The notes beneath the pieces were generated by a model. That model was not told where the DNA came from and ran no database searches. It worked only from the letters and a program-made list of their open reading frames with translations. A stretch of 64,000 nucleotides of DNA from Zanthoxylum bungeanum. Taxonomy: Eukaryota > Streptophyta > Magnoliopsida > Sapindales > Rutaceae. The stretch covers positions 1 to 64,000 of the forward strand of contig SKCR01047742.1 in assembly GCA_019454045.1 (NCBI GenBank), given 5' to 3'. Position 1 is the stretch's first letter. Each line of letters starts with the position of its first letter. This document shows, piece after piece, positions 1 through 12,794 of this stretch. Position numbers and translations under genes: made by a program.

Positions 1-492
1 GTGACATAAGTAAGGAACCATTGCGAACCCAACGGTTTGAGGTCTTCCCTTGCGGGGGGTGAGTGAGGCCTTAAATCTTTGTCCCGGTTCACACCGGGTG
101 GCGACTCCATGTTATTTCGTACTCCCAACTAGGCCGCGAGCCTAGAACAGCGTCGTCAGTTTTTGTTGTCTACACCAGTATTTTAAACGAAACTATGTCG
201 ATTTTCCGTTAAGATTGTGCGAGAGTTTAATTTGGTGCGTTTTACATATCAGGTTTCGAGATAACACTTTTGGGTGATCTTTGGACGGTCACCGATTATC
301 AGGACTCGCATGCCTTATAGAACGTGTTGGGTGGGCCCAAAGGGGGTTTTGTAACTATTAGACCAATGAAATAGTTTGAACGCGTGGGCATCGTTGTGAG
401 ATCAGTTTTGTGTTTCAAGCGTGGGGTTGAGGTATGGATTAGGTACTCATCTTGATTGTGATTTTAGATTATATATATATATTATATATATA

Positions 493-552
<60 letters not shown>

Positions 553-995
553 TTATGTATCTTAATATTAGCCATGATTTATGGAAATATGAAATGGAGT
601 ATTGGACAGCACGACGTGACCATAATGATTTTATTTTTTATTTTATAAATATGTGCATGATAGTATAAATGAAAATTGGATTGGACTTGAATCGGTAAAA
701 TTATTAAAAATTGGATATATTAAAAATTGGTATTTGTGGAGCCCAAATGTGGCGTACATCTTGGATATTGTATTGCCTAATTGCAGTATTTACTTGTGTG
801 GAGCCCTATTTTGGCCCATCTTATAGACTCCAGTTGACCCATTACAGCAACTGTTACACGGCCTCGAGTGACGCTATTTGGATGGTGATGACGCGACTTT
901 AGGTGAGAGTCCCCAACTTGCGCAGGGTTTGTTTATTATTGCCTCGTTGTGGCATTTTATCAGGAGGAACCCTTCGTGGCATATGATCATGTTTG
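1..995 (+). repeat. Chromovirus-like LTR, left part (truncated by window edge)
   Basis: No open reading frame of note is present. Together with 2633-3524 it reads as one long LTR in plus orientation: both parts share the 'gtggcat' style sequence, and the right part ends in GTCGTGACA, which is typical of Tekay/Del-type Ty3-gypsy LTR ends. The left LTR boundary is outside the window. It holds a small perfect stem (cccggt/accggg, 82-97) followed by tggcgactcc at 99-108. It also contains an AT microsatellite. The family assignment is inference. Confidence 0.4.
470..551. repeat. (TA)n microsatellite
   Basis: About 80 bases of nearly pure alternating TA, with two short interruptions near the left end. 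The translated reading of this tract (Tyr-Ile runs) is an artefact of the repeat. It is likely length-polymorphic between individuals. Confidence 0.95.
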
Positions 996-2632
996 TGTTG
1001 GGATATATGAAATAAAGCTTCATGTAATGTAAACAGAATTATTTGATATAAAATAAAAGATACATTGTTCATTTATCAATTATTTTTTATTTGAATCGCA
1101 TACTGTAAATTATCTTGTTTACCCTTAATTACTTATGTGCCTTCAGACTTAGTGTATGAGTGTCATACACAAGAGGATTTAAGTCTGAAGTTATTAATCT
1201 AAAATAGTCCATAAAGAGAATAAAATGAGTACTTTGTTTGTGGGTTATGTGCCTTCAGACTTAGTGTATGAGTGTCATACACAAGATGATTTAAGTCTGA
1301 AGTTATTAATCTAAAATAGTCCATAGAGAGAATAAAATGGGTACTTTGTTTGTGTGTTATCTATACTTGCGCTTTATTCTATAATTGTATTGCGACCTTG
1401 ATTCAGGATCGTTCATGTGGTGACATGAGAATTGAGGCACCTCATATGATGTGATCATATACGACTGGACCCATATAGAAATGAATTTCATATAATATCC
1501 ATTAAATAAAGAAATTCATTTCAATATACTATATAGTCATATATGGATTTATCTGAATCCAAATTGAACTACGAACTCCTGCATGGCAGGCCATGTTATT
1601 TGATTTACAATGGTGAGGTTGGTGTAGAAATCTCGACCAATAGTTGTGTACTGTGGGGATATTGTTTGGTGTGTAGCTGAGGACGTTTTACATAGATATG
1701 AAGTTCACCCATTCTTACGAGAAATAGAGGATTATCTTTCTTAATGGTTGATTCAGGACTTGAACGATTAGAGCACTCAAGTGTTTCTATTACGAAATAG
1801 AAAGATTAATATTCATAATGGTTATGAATAAATCGTCCATTAGAGAATCAATGGTACATAAGGTAAAAATAATTAGAGGGGTATAACATATATTTTGACT
1901 CTGCTTTATTTATGAGATACTCGTGAAGGGTCAATCTGTATGTAATGACTATATTGATGGACATCGACGTAGTTCAGCTTATATAATATATCTACAGCGA
2001 CAAGGGTGCAACTTTAGGTTTTTATTGGAATAACCTAAAGTTAATAATTCATAATATTTAATTAAAGAGTTTAATTAATATTTTGAGATTATTAGAGCTC
2101 AGAACTGTAGGTCCATTTGGTCCCCATGCTAGCTTAATATACTACAACAAATCATATCATAATTGGATAGTCCAAATATGAACTCACATTCATAATCATA
2201 GATTATGTTAAAATTATTAATGTGATTAATAATTTATGTCACACTTGAAAACTATATAAAATAAGTTTAATATAAAATTTTCATTTTTGAATGATTATGA
2301 GATAATCATATACATTTATATTTATATTTCGGAAATATTAAATTATATGATCATTTAATTATTATTTTGGGGTTGTTTTGGAGTTATTATATTGTCCAAA
2401 ATAATGGGAGAAAAATTAGCAAACAACCAACATAAAATAGTGAGTTGTGCGCACATAAATGGAGTTTTTGGTCTGCAAAACAGTCCAATGTTTGGGCTGC
2501 TATTTTGGGACTTTTTGGAGATGGAAAAATCATTAAAATAAGAAGCAAAAGATGTCCAACAGGGCTGGACAATTATCGCTAAGAAAGGGAAAAAACATAT
2601 ACAAATTTCAAGGTCGATCCCAATACCTAACA
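996..2632 (+). mobile_element. Probable solo Ty1-copia LTR
   Basis: The segment begins TGTTGGG and ends CCTAACA, a near-perfect terminal inverted repeat of LTR type, and has the texture of a copia LTR with no gag-pol. It interrupts an otherwise continuous chromovirus-like LTR. No matching 5-bp target duplication is visible (gtttg on the left, cgctt on the right), so the limits, or the interpretation as a clean insertion, are uncertain. The strand given is nominal. Confidence 0.45.
1133..1356. repeat. Two-copy 112-bp tandem repeat carrying a nested hairpin
   Basis: Copy 1 spans 1133-1244 and copy 2 spans 1245-1356, with only a few substitutions between them. Each copy contains a perfect 11-bp outer stem (cttcagactta/taagtctgaag). 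Inside it is a perfect 8-bp inner stem (gtgtatga/tcatacac) with a 3-nt loop. The duplication lies inside the putative solo copia LTR. Confidence 0.9.
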
Positions 2633-3524
2633 CGCTTCCACCGTGCGGGAAATCATTTCCTAAAGTTTGTTATGTGGCTCCACTGTGGCACATTGATTAT
2701 TCACGGCTTCTATTCGAGGTGACTGGTTATGTGCCCTCATGTGGCATATTATTTATTTACAATTGTACTGTTGGGAGTCTGGATACACGGACCCGTGTAG
2801 CTCTTCATTCACATATTTTTATTTAAATGATTAATGTTATCGATGATGTATATTTTATTTATATTGATAAAATGTATAAATTATAGTTATTTCTTAACTC
2901 ACATCATCGACATTATTTTATTGGGCATATATATCTATATATCTTACTAACCATGTAGGATTTTCGTAAAACCTATTAAGGTGAGTGCATTAATCTCTAC
3001 TGAGCACGTGGTTTCGCTCACCCCTCAACTTAACATTTCATATTAGACCTTAGAGCTTCAGAACTTGAGGGTGCATTCTGCACTTTGTAGATTTGGAAAG
3101 CGAAGAGCAGGTTTAATTTCTTGAGAGTGTTGAATCGTGTTGAGTAGCTTCATTCACTTCGTCCGTGCTAGTACATTCCTGCGGTAATTGACTTGTATTT
3201 GAGATTATCAGCATGTGTAGTTGTTTAGTTGATGCATTCCATAGTCGGACCATTATTTGAATGTTAATTAATTATTTCACAACAGGTGTTCACATTTATC
3301 TGTGGGAACGTTTTAGATATTCTCCATATGATTTTATATTTTCTTTTATTTTAGAGTCCCCGGGGCATGCTTTTGAGATTTTATATTTTGGTCCTTTTTG
3401 ACCAAGTTATGCTTTCACTATTTGAACGATTTAGTGTGACTTTTGACCGTTTGACTGGTCTTTGAATCGATTTTGTTATGTTTATTTACCCCGTTGTCAT
3501 TGGTTCCGATTTTAGGTCGTGACA
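2633..3524 (+). repeat. Chromovirus-like LTR, right part and 3' end
   Basis: This continues the LTR begun at position 1, after the interrupting copia LTR. It ends at 3524 with ttttaggtcgtgaca, the usual form of a Tekay/Del LTR terminus. No primer binding site follows, so this is a 3' LTR end, a solo LTR or a fragment. No coding potential is visible. Confidence 0.45.
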
Positions 3525-5096
3525 AATCCACATTCCAAAACCCTCACACCCCTCCATTTTTTACTTCAAATCTCAGCTCCAAGAAAGCTTCAATGGTGTG
3601 ATTTTCTTCCATTTTCAAGTGCCTATAAAGCAAGGTAAGCTTTTTATCCTTTATTTTTGAATTTCTTCATGATATTCAAGCTTACCATGTAAACCAATGA
3701 GACCCAAGTATGAATCCAAGACCCTTATGCATAATAGAATTATGTTCTAAATTAATCAAGCTTAGATAGAAGTTCAATTTCATTAATCACACAAGGATTG
3801 AGATGGGTAAATACCTATGGTTTGGGTTTATGCTTTAATTTTGAGAGTTGTCAAGTATAATTTTCATGACATTGAGGTATTGAATAAGCATGAGAAATTA
3901 TAATTGAAGGATGGGTATGTTAGATTAAAAGTTATTTTTATGGATTTTGCATGGGTGAGTGAGACCATGGGTTCAAGGTTGTGATTGATGATGATAATGA
4001 TGATGAATTGGTGATAGCCTAATGGTCACGCTATTGAATTAATAATATTGAGATTATCATGAGCATACTAGGTGAATAAGTGCTTTCACATGGTTGGGTT
4101 GTCCAATTAACATAGCTATGGGCATCTCGCAGTGATTGTTTAAGTGGACTAGTGATGACAATAATGACGACATAACTTTTGTCCATCGAGAGTAAGAATG
4201 TGACACGTACTCGCCTTGTTGGAGATAAGCAAGAATAACATCCTCTTGGTGAGGACTTCATCATGTCTGATTGCTCAGTTCAGAGGAGATGGAAACCAAC
4301 TGCAGTCTTAGAGATGCTTGTTCATGAGTCCACGTATATGTATAGCTGTTGTAGTAGGTCGTGGGGCTAGATAGAGTTGAATGAATGAAACATGATATTT
4401 ATATATGTATGTATATATATTTACACAACTATATTATATTATTCATGTGTATTATATGATAATCATGCATATATCTAGAAAAGTTAATGAGTTGACATAT
4501 TGTCTATAGTCCACATAAGAGGCTCATGGAGATGGTAAAACTGTCTATTGCCGGTCATGTCTTGAAAATATTGGGATGTGACAAGACAAATCTTAGAAGA
4601 TTAAAGAAAATAATTAGGATAAATTTTTATTTGTTTATATACAAATTAAATTCAAGTATTCTCTGTTAGAGCTACAAACACAAGATATATCTGTGATGGA
4701 AACTACAAGGCTTGACAACAATTTTTGACCTCTCCCATGCATAAGAAATTTTGAAAAAAAATTGATATATAGAATTTTGTTGAATTTAAATTCATAGACA
4801 AAGAAGAAAATAATTAATATGAAAAATTAATGAACGTTGAACTTCTGATTCAAACCTCTAAACCTCTGGCACTTATATTTCAGTCTATATCGACTTCAAC
4901 AAGAAAAATGGAGGTCGATCGGTTTGATACAAACTAAGGAATATAAGTCTAAACAACCCAAATGCTAAAGCAAGATTTAGTACAAATTTTATACCATATT
5001 TTAAACCATTATTTGAAACACTCGGTTGTCAAAATGTGTGTTAATTACCGTAAATATATAGGTATAACATGAATAATAAATTTTAAATAAGAACGT
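3525..5096. other. Unassigned, repeat-derived AT-rich DNA
   Basis: No supported gene is seen. The first 1 kb has features seen in chromovirus LTR leaders: a pyrimidine-rich start, an AAGGTAAG donor-like site near 3631, and purine-rich 'cagttcagaggagatgg' text near 4275. It may be part of another old gypsy LTR. The rest (about 4590-5096) is AT-rich and featureless. The last five bases (aacgt, 5092-5096) are the left target duplication of element F. Confidence 0.4.
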
Positions 5097-6214
5097 TGTT
5101 GATGGCTGTTTTTCGTTTCAGGGGTATTTTGGGAAAAAACTATTCCTCGAACAAACCTCCCTCAAACAATGAATTTGTTTGGTTAGTTGGGAACCAAAGC
5201 AAATCTAGCAAGCAAATTAGAAAACACAGTGAAAACATAGGATTTAATGTGGTTCAGTGGAATGGGTCCAGCCTACGTCCACAGGTTCAAAGGGAAGAGA
5301 ACTTTTATTACTAGCTCGGGTCAAACCAACATGTCTTATCTCTCTCTGACACAAATCTTTTTCTCCCTTTTACAAGTTGTGAAAATATTAACATTGCTAG
5401 AATTATGATTAGCCAACCCCCGAAACTGAGTCTCCAATCCCTTTATATAGTGTCTCTAGATCCAATATTACACCAACTCATGATGTCACCCATGTTACCC
5501 TGTCATCATTGCCTATTCTCTTTTACCCAACTGCTCTGCAGACAATAGCTCTACCGCCTGACATAACTACTCTCTGCCATCTGAAACTTACCATTCCAGC
5601 CTTTCGATCCACTATTACACGTTCCGCCAATGTGCCAGCCTGTATCTCAACCACTCACATTGTTCAGTGTATCAGGGGATAAGCTTATGGCCTACACCCA
5701 TCTCATCAACCTTTTGGAGGCTCAAACCTCCATGTAGGGCTTACCTCACTCACACATAAACACGATACTGCAAAACTCATGTATATCGTCGGGTCGGCAC
5801 ACCGAGGTGCTTTATACCGGATCCTATTCCTCTATTCATTAAAAGGTCGGGTCGAGATTCCTTCACCTCCCTCACTTTCTCTTTGCAATTTCTGACCATC
5901 CTTGGCAAGTACTTGAAGGCTTATGAGCCTGCTTTGCTTCATTGTTGCTAGTAAAGTTTCTTCGGGTGTATGTGACTGTGCCTCCATTGGATCACTCCAA
6001 ATCCCATTCCCGAGTATAAAATATATCACGCGACGTCCCCGGGTTGGTCTTCACATGGGCTAATACTACTGAGTCTGATCCCTATCACTAGGTCGAGTTA
6101 CTCTGCACCTCGGGTGTGGCCCATTCTGCCCGACCCCTCATCCCGTTAAGTGTATATCCTTTATACCCTTCTTCATACTTCAAAGTTTCTCGAGTCGGAA
6201 AATCACCATCAACA
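5097..6214 (-). repeat. Element F 3' LTR
   Basis: This 1118-bp LTR starts TGTTGATGG and ends CCATCAACA. It aligns throughout with 52979-55411 once the solo LTR inserted there is removed. It is the downstream (3') LTR because the element reads on the minus strand. Short ORFs inside it (for example 5096-5314 and 5832-6029) are not coding. Confidence 0.88.
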
Positions 6215-6554
6215 TATGTCCCATAGTTCTCGGTATTAACTGGTTAATGAGTTGATGCCGAGAACTTCAATATTTGTGTAGTTTCCCCTCCATCTTCGTG
6301 TCTTGCCTCGTTAATGTCCATAATGCCATGTCATCGGGTCATGAAAGTACCTGTATCTCCAAAAGATTCATTTTTTTGTGATGATTGCCATCTCCACCGT
6401 TGGTTAGAGTTTCTAGGGTTTTTTAAGCCACCCCTTGGAAATTATGTAACCCCCATGATCTCTCTTAAATGCCCATCACAATCTTCTAGGGCTTCCTTTG
6501 GTTCTTCTCCCCGAGATGCCACGTGTCGCGTATCCACGACGTGCGTGCCAAAAC
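6215..6554 (-). other. Element F 3' internal segment
   Basis: This is the stretch between the 3' LTR and the insertion point of remnant A. No clear polypurine tract is visible beside the LTR. A strong hairpin lies at 6225-6266 (12-bp outer arms with one wobble pair, 5-bp inner arms ttaac/gttaa). The plus-strand reading at 6314-6610 is open by chance and runs into LTR A. Confidence 0.6.
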
Positions 6555-8513
6555 TGTTGGGGTTTTCACAAACGGCGCAGCGGAAGCTCGCGGTTCGGGC
6601 GAAATCGTAACTTTTAAAACTTTTAAAATTACCAAACAAATTATTCAATATCCAATATAAATAAATAATTCATATTTCACCTAAACATATTTATTCGATA
6701 TCAAATAACGACATAAATAGGTTAGAAACATCACGAAAATTTTACAAAAATATTTTTCCGTAAAATGGCATAAAACGCGTTTTGTCCGAACCAACCAACC
6801 AACACACATGGGGCTGCCCAGGTCATCCCCAATAGTACTTGGGCAGTTCATGGGCTTCCCAAACAGTGGCCAATTCACTGTTTGGACAACGGACACCCGG
6901 TAAGCCCTAAACGCACCTGGTAACACCGTTTTTCACCGTTTTCGTATATTTAAACTCCGAAAAAATTTCTGGTAATTGTTCCAATGCCCAAAACACATCC
7001 AATACATTTATACAACATAATTTTCATAACCAAAATCACATAAATTTCAGATCTGATTTGATAACCGAAAATATCATCTTTCATGCTTTAAATCCAATTT
7101 TCTCAACATTAATCATATTAATACTTACACTAACCAAAGACACCACAAATGAAGAACTCAAGAACAATTATAGGAGTTACAAGAGTGGTCATAACACTCT
7201 AGAATGGCAATAAGTCATCAAATGACAAAATTTAACTAATATTACACTAATATCATTCAATCTAACTTTACACATGCATTTAGCCTCCAAATCCATCCTC
7301 CAAATCAAAAAGGCCCAAAATATAAGAAAGGAAGAAACCCTAGAACTTTTCTAAATGCTCAAGAATAAGAAACAAGCTTTCTAAGTTTAACAGTTATGAA
7401 GATTACCTCCAAATCTCCTAATTTCCTTAAACTTTTTCTTGATTTCTTCACTTTCTCTTCAAGCTTCTTCAAGAAAATTTTGGGGAGCTTTCATGTAGAT
7501 GGGTTTCGGTCATATCTACTTTCAAAAGAGAAAACCATATTTTTTAACTTAAAAAACAAGGACAAACCGACTTTGGAGCAGTAAAATGATCATTTGGTCA
7601 TTTTAATCTAATTAAATAATAATAAACTTTAAGTTAACAAATCCAATTTGTAAACTTCAAGCTTAATAGAATCATGCCACATGTAACCAATAATAATCAA
7701 ACATATTGCATAACATTTATGTAATATTGAAATAATTTAATTATCTAGATATTTAACATTTAAACATCTAAATAATTAATTAATATGATTATTATTATAT
7801 AAGTATTTTTATTTACATTAAATAACAAATACATATATTAATGGCATGTGTCAAAGTCTCATTTGACAATTAATTAATATGTATCACATCAAATCTTGTA
7901 TCAAATACAAATACACATTAATTATTAATTGACCGAAATGCCCATAATGCATGTATTTACGTTTAACCGTTTAAACTATTCGAATTAACTCATTTAATCC
8001 GGTGAAGTGTTATGAATAATCTACGCGTTGTCCAAGTGCTCAACGAGTACACTTCATATTGTGAGACTCTCTAAGTTTAGGTTTATCCGTCACGAAATCC
8101 AATTTCGTGTCCATAATTCACCCACTCGTAAATTATGACGACCACAGATAATCTCGCTAAACTATGCAAGTCGAGGTCATTGCATACGTATAATCATTTT
8201 GTTACAAGCTATCAATATTATATCGGGGATATAGATAAGAATTTTAAATCCCTAAGGTATAATATAGTCGACTTTTAAATTTACGATCTCTCAATAACAC
8301 TCGGAAATCGCTTCCGAAGTATCCCACGGTAATGGATTTACTAGATCGCAAATACGTACATGATACCAATGCCTTGTACACAAGACTGACAGATTCTATC
8401 TCATACTCACAGGATATCATGAGCATCAGTCTACACCAAACGAACAGGTGGAGGTCTGATCTAAATAGATTGGTGACGTGACTGCCATCAAAGTGTGGAT
8501 GATATCTCATATA
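6555..8513 (-). repeat. Remnant A, first LTR copy, main part
   Basis: Starts TGTTGGGG at 6555 and aligns with 17946-20337. It is a copia-type LTR in minus orientation of about 2.5 kb. It is interrupted at 8513 by element B, whose left target duplication atata occupies 8509-8513, and resumes at 17890. It contains the conserved paired hairpins of this family near 8091-8137. Open frames at 7396-7584 and 8244-8510 are not genes. Confidence 0.8.
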
Positions 8514-10885
8514 TGTAGGGTTTTATGGCGAAAATCCGGTAACGCAGCGGAAACGCGGAAAATCAAAATTTTCCGATTTCAAAATTTTTCTTGGATCAAT
8601 TAAATAAAATTATTTATTTAATTATCCAATTATTAAGTTCTGAAAAATTACACAAGAGATCAAATTTCTTGGTAATTACCGAATTACTCCATAACTTTAC
8701 AAATTGATCATTTTAGTCCAAAACGTTGTCAAATATAATTTTGAATGATTCTAAATCATATCTAAAATGATTTCCAATAAGTCCAACTCATCAAAATCAG
8801 ATTGCAACCAAATCCCCAAATTTTTCCAAATTACCGAGAGCACCCCAAATTTTCAGATAATTACATTTTGGTCCTTTTGTGTTCTAAACATGCCAAGATC
8901 AAATCCAATCAACCCAAAAATTAACATGCATCATATACAGACCATAATACATCACATATATGAAACGCCCCAAATTTGGAAAGGGTTAAGAACCCTAATT
9001 TTACAATTTAATCAAATTGACCAATATTACCAAATCCTTAAAATCCAACACTTTAATTCATTCTTTACAACACCAAACAAGTCTCACCACTTTGAAATAA
9101 CTATAGAAAAATTCTAGGTCACTAAGGAGTGGATCAATAACTTTAGAATGGCAACAAGATTATCAAATAATCAAAAGATAGCCATTGAAACCATTTCAAG
9201 CTCACTTTATAACCATACATGCATACATCTTTCTTTAAAGTTCATAATCAATTAAAACACAAACTATAAGTAAAGACAGAACATCAAAGCAACACAAGTT
9301 GAAGCTAAGCATGTTAGAAATATTTTTCATGTTGAAAGCTTTAAAGAAAAACTTACAAAACCAAGGATTTTCCAAGCTTTCTTCTTTACCTTCAAGCTTT
9401 TTCTCTCAACTACTTTTGTGTTTATTTTGTGACTTATGAAAACCTAAACTTAATGAAATGAAACAAAACAATATATACCTCACATTTTTCCTTTGGCCGA
9501 ATTTTGGTATATAGGAAATATCTAGATATTTATTTTTGTTTCATTAAAGTTTACTTTATCAACTTGTTAATTTGATCATTACAACTTTCATGAATAATCA
9601 ACAAGTCAACAAAAGCAACTCATGCCATTTCCAAAAATATCACAACTTAGGATATTTATATTTTTAATTAATTTAATTATTTAACAATTAAATAATTAAA
9701 TAATTATTTAAATATAAATATATTAAATATATGTATTATATTACATTAAATATTCAAATATATATATATTTATGATATTAGTCAAATATCACAATTTGAC
9801 ATTTAATTAATGTGTATTTGATAAATTCTATCATTAAATGCAAATACACAAAAATTAGGAAATGACTATTAGGTCCTTTCGCATGTATTTTTCGTTTAAC
9901 ATTTAAACGATTTATAAATAATCAGTATTATTCATAAATGTTGCCCTAGTGCTCTACGAGTATGTTTCACTAGTGAGACTCTCTAGATTCAGGCATATCC
10001 GTCACGAAACCCAATTTCGTGTCCATAATTTACCTACCCGTAAATTATGACGACCACAGATAAACTCGCTGAATCATACAGGTCGAGGTCATGGAAAATG
10101 TATAATTCCTTCGTCACAGGTATCCGGATATATCCCAAAGATATAGATGTAAACGTCAAATCTCTATAGGGACAATCCCGTCGACGTCTCTATTAGCAAT
10201 CTCAAAAAGAACACTTAGAACTGACTTCTAAAGTGTACCACGGGCCCATGGTTTTTATCTGATTGCTAATCATATATGGACTACCTATGCTCTATACACA
10301 GAACTGACGGATCCTATCTCGACACACACAGGACACCCTGAGGATCTATCCACACCCAACGAATATGCGGAGGTCTAATCTAAATAGATCGGTGACATGA
10401 CTGTCATCTAAGTGTGGAAGATGTCTCATATTCCCACAGTGGTATCTCAAGTTGAAGAATCACAAATGCTACTCAACCCGAGAAGATTCTTATTGACGTT
10501 GGTGTACCATCCATTAAAAATCTTCGATGAGTCGTTCAATGTTTATCCACTATAAACACCTACACGTCTATACGAGTCTCCAAGACTCATGGTTCATTGA
10601 GAAACCATTGGAATCATATATTCCAGTATACGACATATACCGGTCTCAACGGGTTTACTTTACTGACCAAGTAGTGTAAACCTTGACCAGGAACTGTCTG
10701 AGAATGAAAACGTCATGATACAACTCAATGTCAGTTGCGACGCTTTTACAACAGTATCATGACTAATCATCATTAGGTCTATTATATTATAGAAACTGCT
10801 CATTTTATTTATATTAAAACGTTTTACAATAATATTTTCTAAGAAATACAACCGGGAATTGGCACTTTGAGCACCAACCCAAACA
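8514..10885 (-). repeat. Element B 3' LTR
   Basis: This 2372-bp LTR begins TGTAGGG and ends CCCAAACA in plus coordinates. Compared with the 5' LTR it keeps about 60 bases near 10590-10640 that the other copy lacks, and it lacks about 28 bases present near 17760 in the other copy. The perfect hairpins cacgaaa/tttcgtg (10003-10021) and cataatttac/gtaaattatg (10024-10049) are intact here. The frame at 8767-9117 is not coding. Confidence 0.92.
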
Positions 10886-10903
10886 AAATCTCACACTTGC
10901 TCT
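10886..10903 (-). other. Element B polypurine tract
   Basis: Read on the minus strand it is the purine-rich run agagcaagtgtgagattt, directly upstream of the 3' LTR start. This is where plus-strand DNA synthesis would be primed. It overlaps the end of the pol frame (stop codon at 10902-10904). Confidence 0.75.
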
Positions 10904-11406
10904 AGTGCCAATATCGATTGTATCTAATACCCATCAACTCCACATGTTTATCAAATAACTTCAGAGGTATGGCCTTCGTAAGCGGGTCTGCTACATTATC
11001 TTCACTCGGTACCTTACACACGACAATATCCCATCGCGACATAATCTCTCGAATGATGTGCTACTTCCGTTCCACATGCTTCGACTTCTGATGCGCCCAC
11101 GGTTCCTTTGCTTGCACAATGGCTCCAGTATTATCACAATATAACAGAATCTCATTCTCGATACTTGGGATAAATCCCAATTCTGTAATAAAGTTCCTAA
11201 TCCATACAGCTTCCTTTGCAGCTTAAGAAGCTGTAATGTATTCCGCCTCTGTGGTGGAATCTGCTGTTGACCCTATTTGGAACTCTTCCAGCAAACTGTA
11301 CCTCCGTTAAGGGTAAAGACGAATCCAGATGTAGACTTTCTATCATCGGGATCCGATTGGAAGTCGGAATCCGTATACTCGTTAACTTGTAGTTCACTTC
11401 CTCCAT
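10902..11406 (-). pseudogene. Element B RNase H (copia type), broken
   Basis: Minus-strand text contains the copia RNase H signatures 'STTEAEY', 'AAKEAVWIRNF', 'LYCDNTGAI' and 'EDNVADPLTKA'. These cover the DEDD-type nuclease that removes the RNA template. An in-frame stop near 11223 splits the domain, and pol terminates at 10902-10904. It continues directly from the RT segment upstream. Confidence 0.85.
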
Positions 11407-12166
11407 AAATTATCAACTTATCATTAGTACCTTTAAGATACTTCAGGATATGTTTAATGGCCATCCAATGGTCATTTCCTGGATTGGACTGATATCTACT
11501 AGTTACGCTAACAGCGAAACTGATATCAGGCCTAATACATAACATGGCATACATTATGCTACCCAAGCACAAAGCATAAGGTTGGTTAGACATTCTAACC
11601 TTCCCATCTTCTGTTTGTGGACTCATCTTCTTCGAAAGATGAATCCCATGTCTGAACGGTATGTTTTCTGTCTTACAGTTACCAAAATTATACCGTTCCA
11701 AGATCTTATATATGTACGTTGATTGGGATAACCCAATCAGCTTCCTTTGTCTATCTTTATAGAGTTTTATCCCTAAAACATATGAAGCTTCTCTCATGTC
11801 CTTCATGGAGAAATTCTTACAGAGATATGCTTTGACGCCTTGTAACATCCCTATATCATTCCCAATGATTAGGATGTCGTCAATATAGAGGACTAAAAAT
11901 ACTACCATGCTCCCACTGGCCTTCTGATACATACAGGATTCTTCCGAATTCTTGAGAAAATCAGACGATCTAATAATCTCGTCGAATCGAAGATTCCAAC
12001 TTCGTGAAGCTTGTTTAAGTCCATAAATGGACTTCTTAAGCTTACATACCATACCCGAGTTTTCGCTGGACGAAAAACCTTCCGGCTGTTCCATATAGAT
12101 TTCTTCATCAAGAAATCCATTTAGAATAAGCCGTTTTGACATCCATTTGCTAAATCTCGTAGTCAT
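11273..12166 (-). pseudogene. Element B reverse transcriptase, main part
   Basis: This 297-aa open segment matches copia RT (RVT_2 family). It contains 'SIYGLKQASRSWN', the polymerase motif YIDD at 11876-11887, 'ASYVLGIKLYKDR' and 'RPDISFAVSVTSRYQSNPG'. It runs into the start of RNase H ('TDSDFQSDPDDRKSTSGF'). The catalytic aspartates appear intact, but the frame is separated by stops from the N-terminal RT part (12249-12725) and from RNase H. Confidence 0.9.
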
Positions 12167-12248
12167 GATACGCAGCTATAGAAAGCAAAATCCTAATAGA
12201 CTTAAGCATTGCTACTGATGAAAAATTTTCATCGTAGTCGACGCCAAG

Positions 12249-12725
12249 TCATTGCGTGTAACCTTTTGCTACCAGTCGGGCCTTATAGGTTTCAACCTTT
12301 CCGTCAGGTCCGCGCTTCCTCTTGTAAACCCATTTACAATCGATAGGAACAATTCCTTCGGGAAGCGGAACCAAGTCCCAAACTTGATTCTCATGCATTG
12401 AGTCTAACTCGGATTTCACGGTACTTTGCCATTTCACGGAGTCGATGTCCAATATCGATTCTCTATAGGTAAAAGGATCGGTCTCTTCAACTAAGAGAAC
12501 ATCAAGACTTTTTTCTTGTATCAAATACAAGCGTTCAAGAGGTCTAGATACCCTTTGTGACCTATGGAGTGTGTGTGTTGAAGGTTCTTCATCTACTTGA
12601 ACTTCAGGTTCCTCCGTTGGTTCATTGTTTTCAGGTTGGACTTCATCAAGTTCAAACTGTCTATGATTACCACCTTCTGACAAAAATTCTACTTCTAGAA
12701 ATCTTGCGAAGCGAGCTACGAACAC
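12249..12725 (-). pseudogene. Element B integrase-RT linker and RT N-terminus
   Basis: This 158-aa open segment starts with the acidic linker between integrase and RT ('EPTEEPEVQVDEEPSTH', 'RSQRVSRPLERL'). It continues into the RT N-terminus ('SVKWQSTVKSELDSMHENQVWDL', 'DCKWVYKRKRGPDG', 'ARLVAKGYTQ'). A stop follows directly, where RT would continue with 'GVDY...'. It is typical of copia polyproteins. Confidence 0.88.
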
Positions 12726-12794
12726 ATTTCGATACTCGGTATCATATAACAGATATCCCTTCGTGTTTGATGGATATCCAACAAACCTAAACTT

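Noticed and set aside
99..108. tggcgactcc, resembling an Ogre-type primer binding site
   Set aside because: No LTR end lies directly before it and no gag-pol follows, so it was not called as a PBS.
421..648. Open frame with long Tyr-Ile run
   Set aside because: It is the translation of the TA microsatellite and has no domain or codon-use support.
996..2632. Calling this a certain solo LTR
   Set aside because: The terminal repeats fit, but the flanking five bases (gtttg and cgctt) do not match, so it is kept only as probable.
6314..6648. Overlapping open frames of 98 and 68 aa on opposite strands
   Set aside because: Both cross the boundary of element F and LTR A at 6555, so they cannot be one gene.
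8767..9117. 116-aa plus-strand open frame
   Set aside because: It lies inside the 3' LTR of B. The matching place in the 5' LTR (about 15820-16160) is not open, so it is not conserved.
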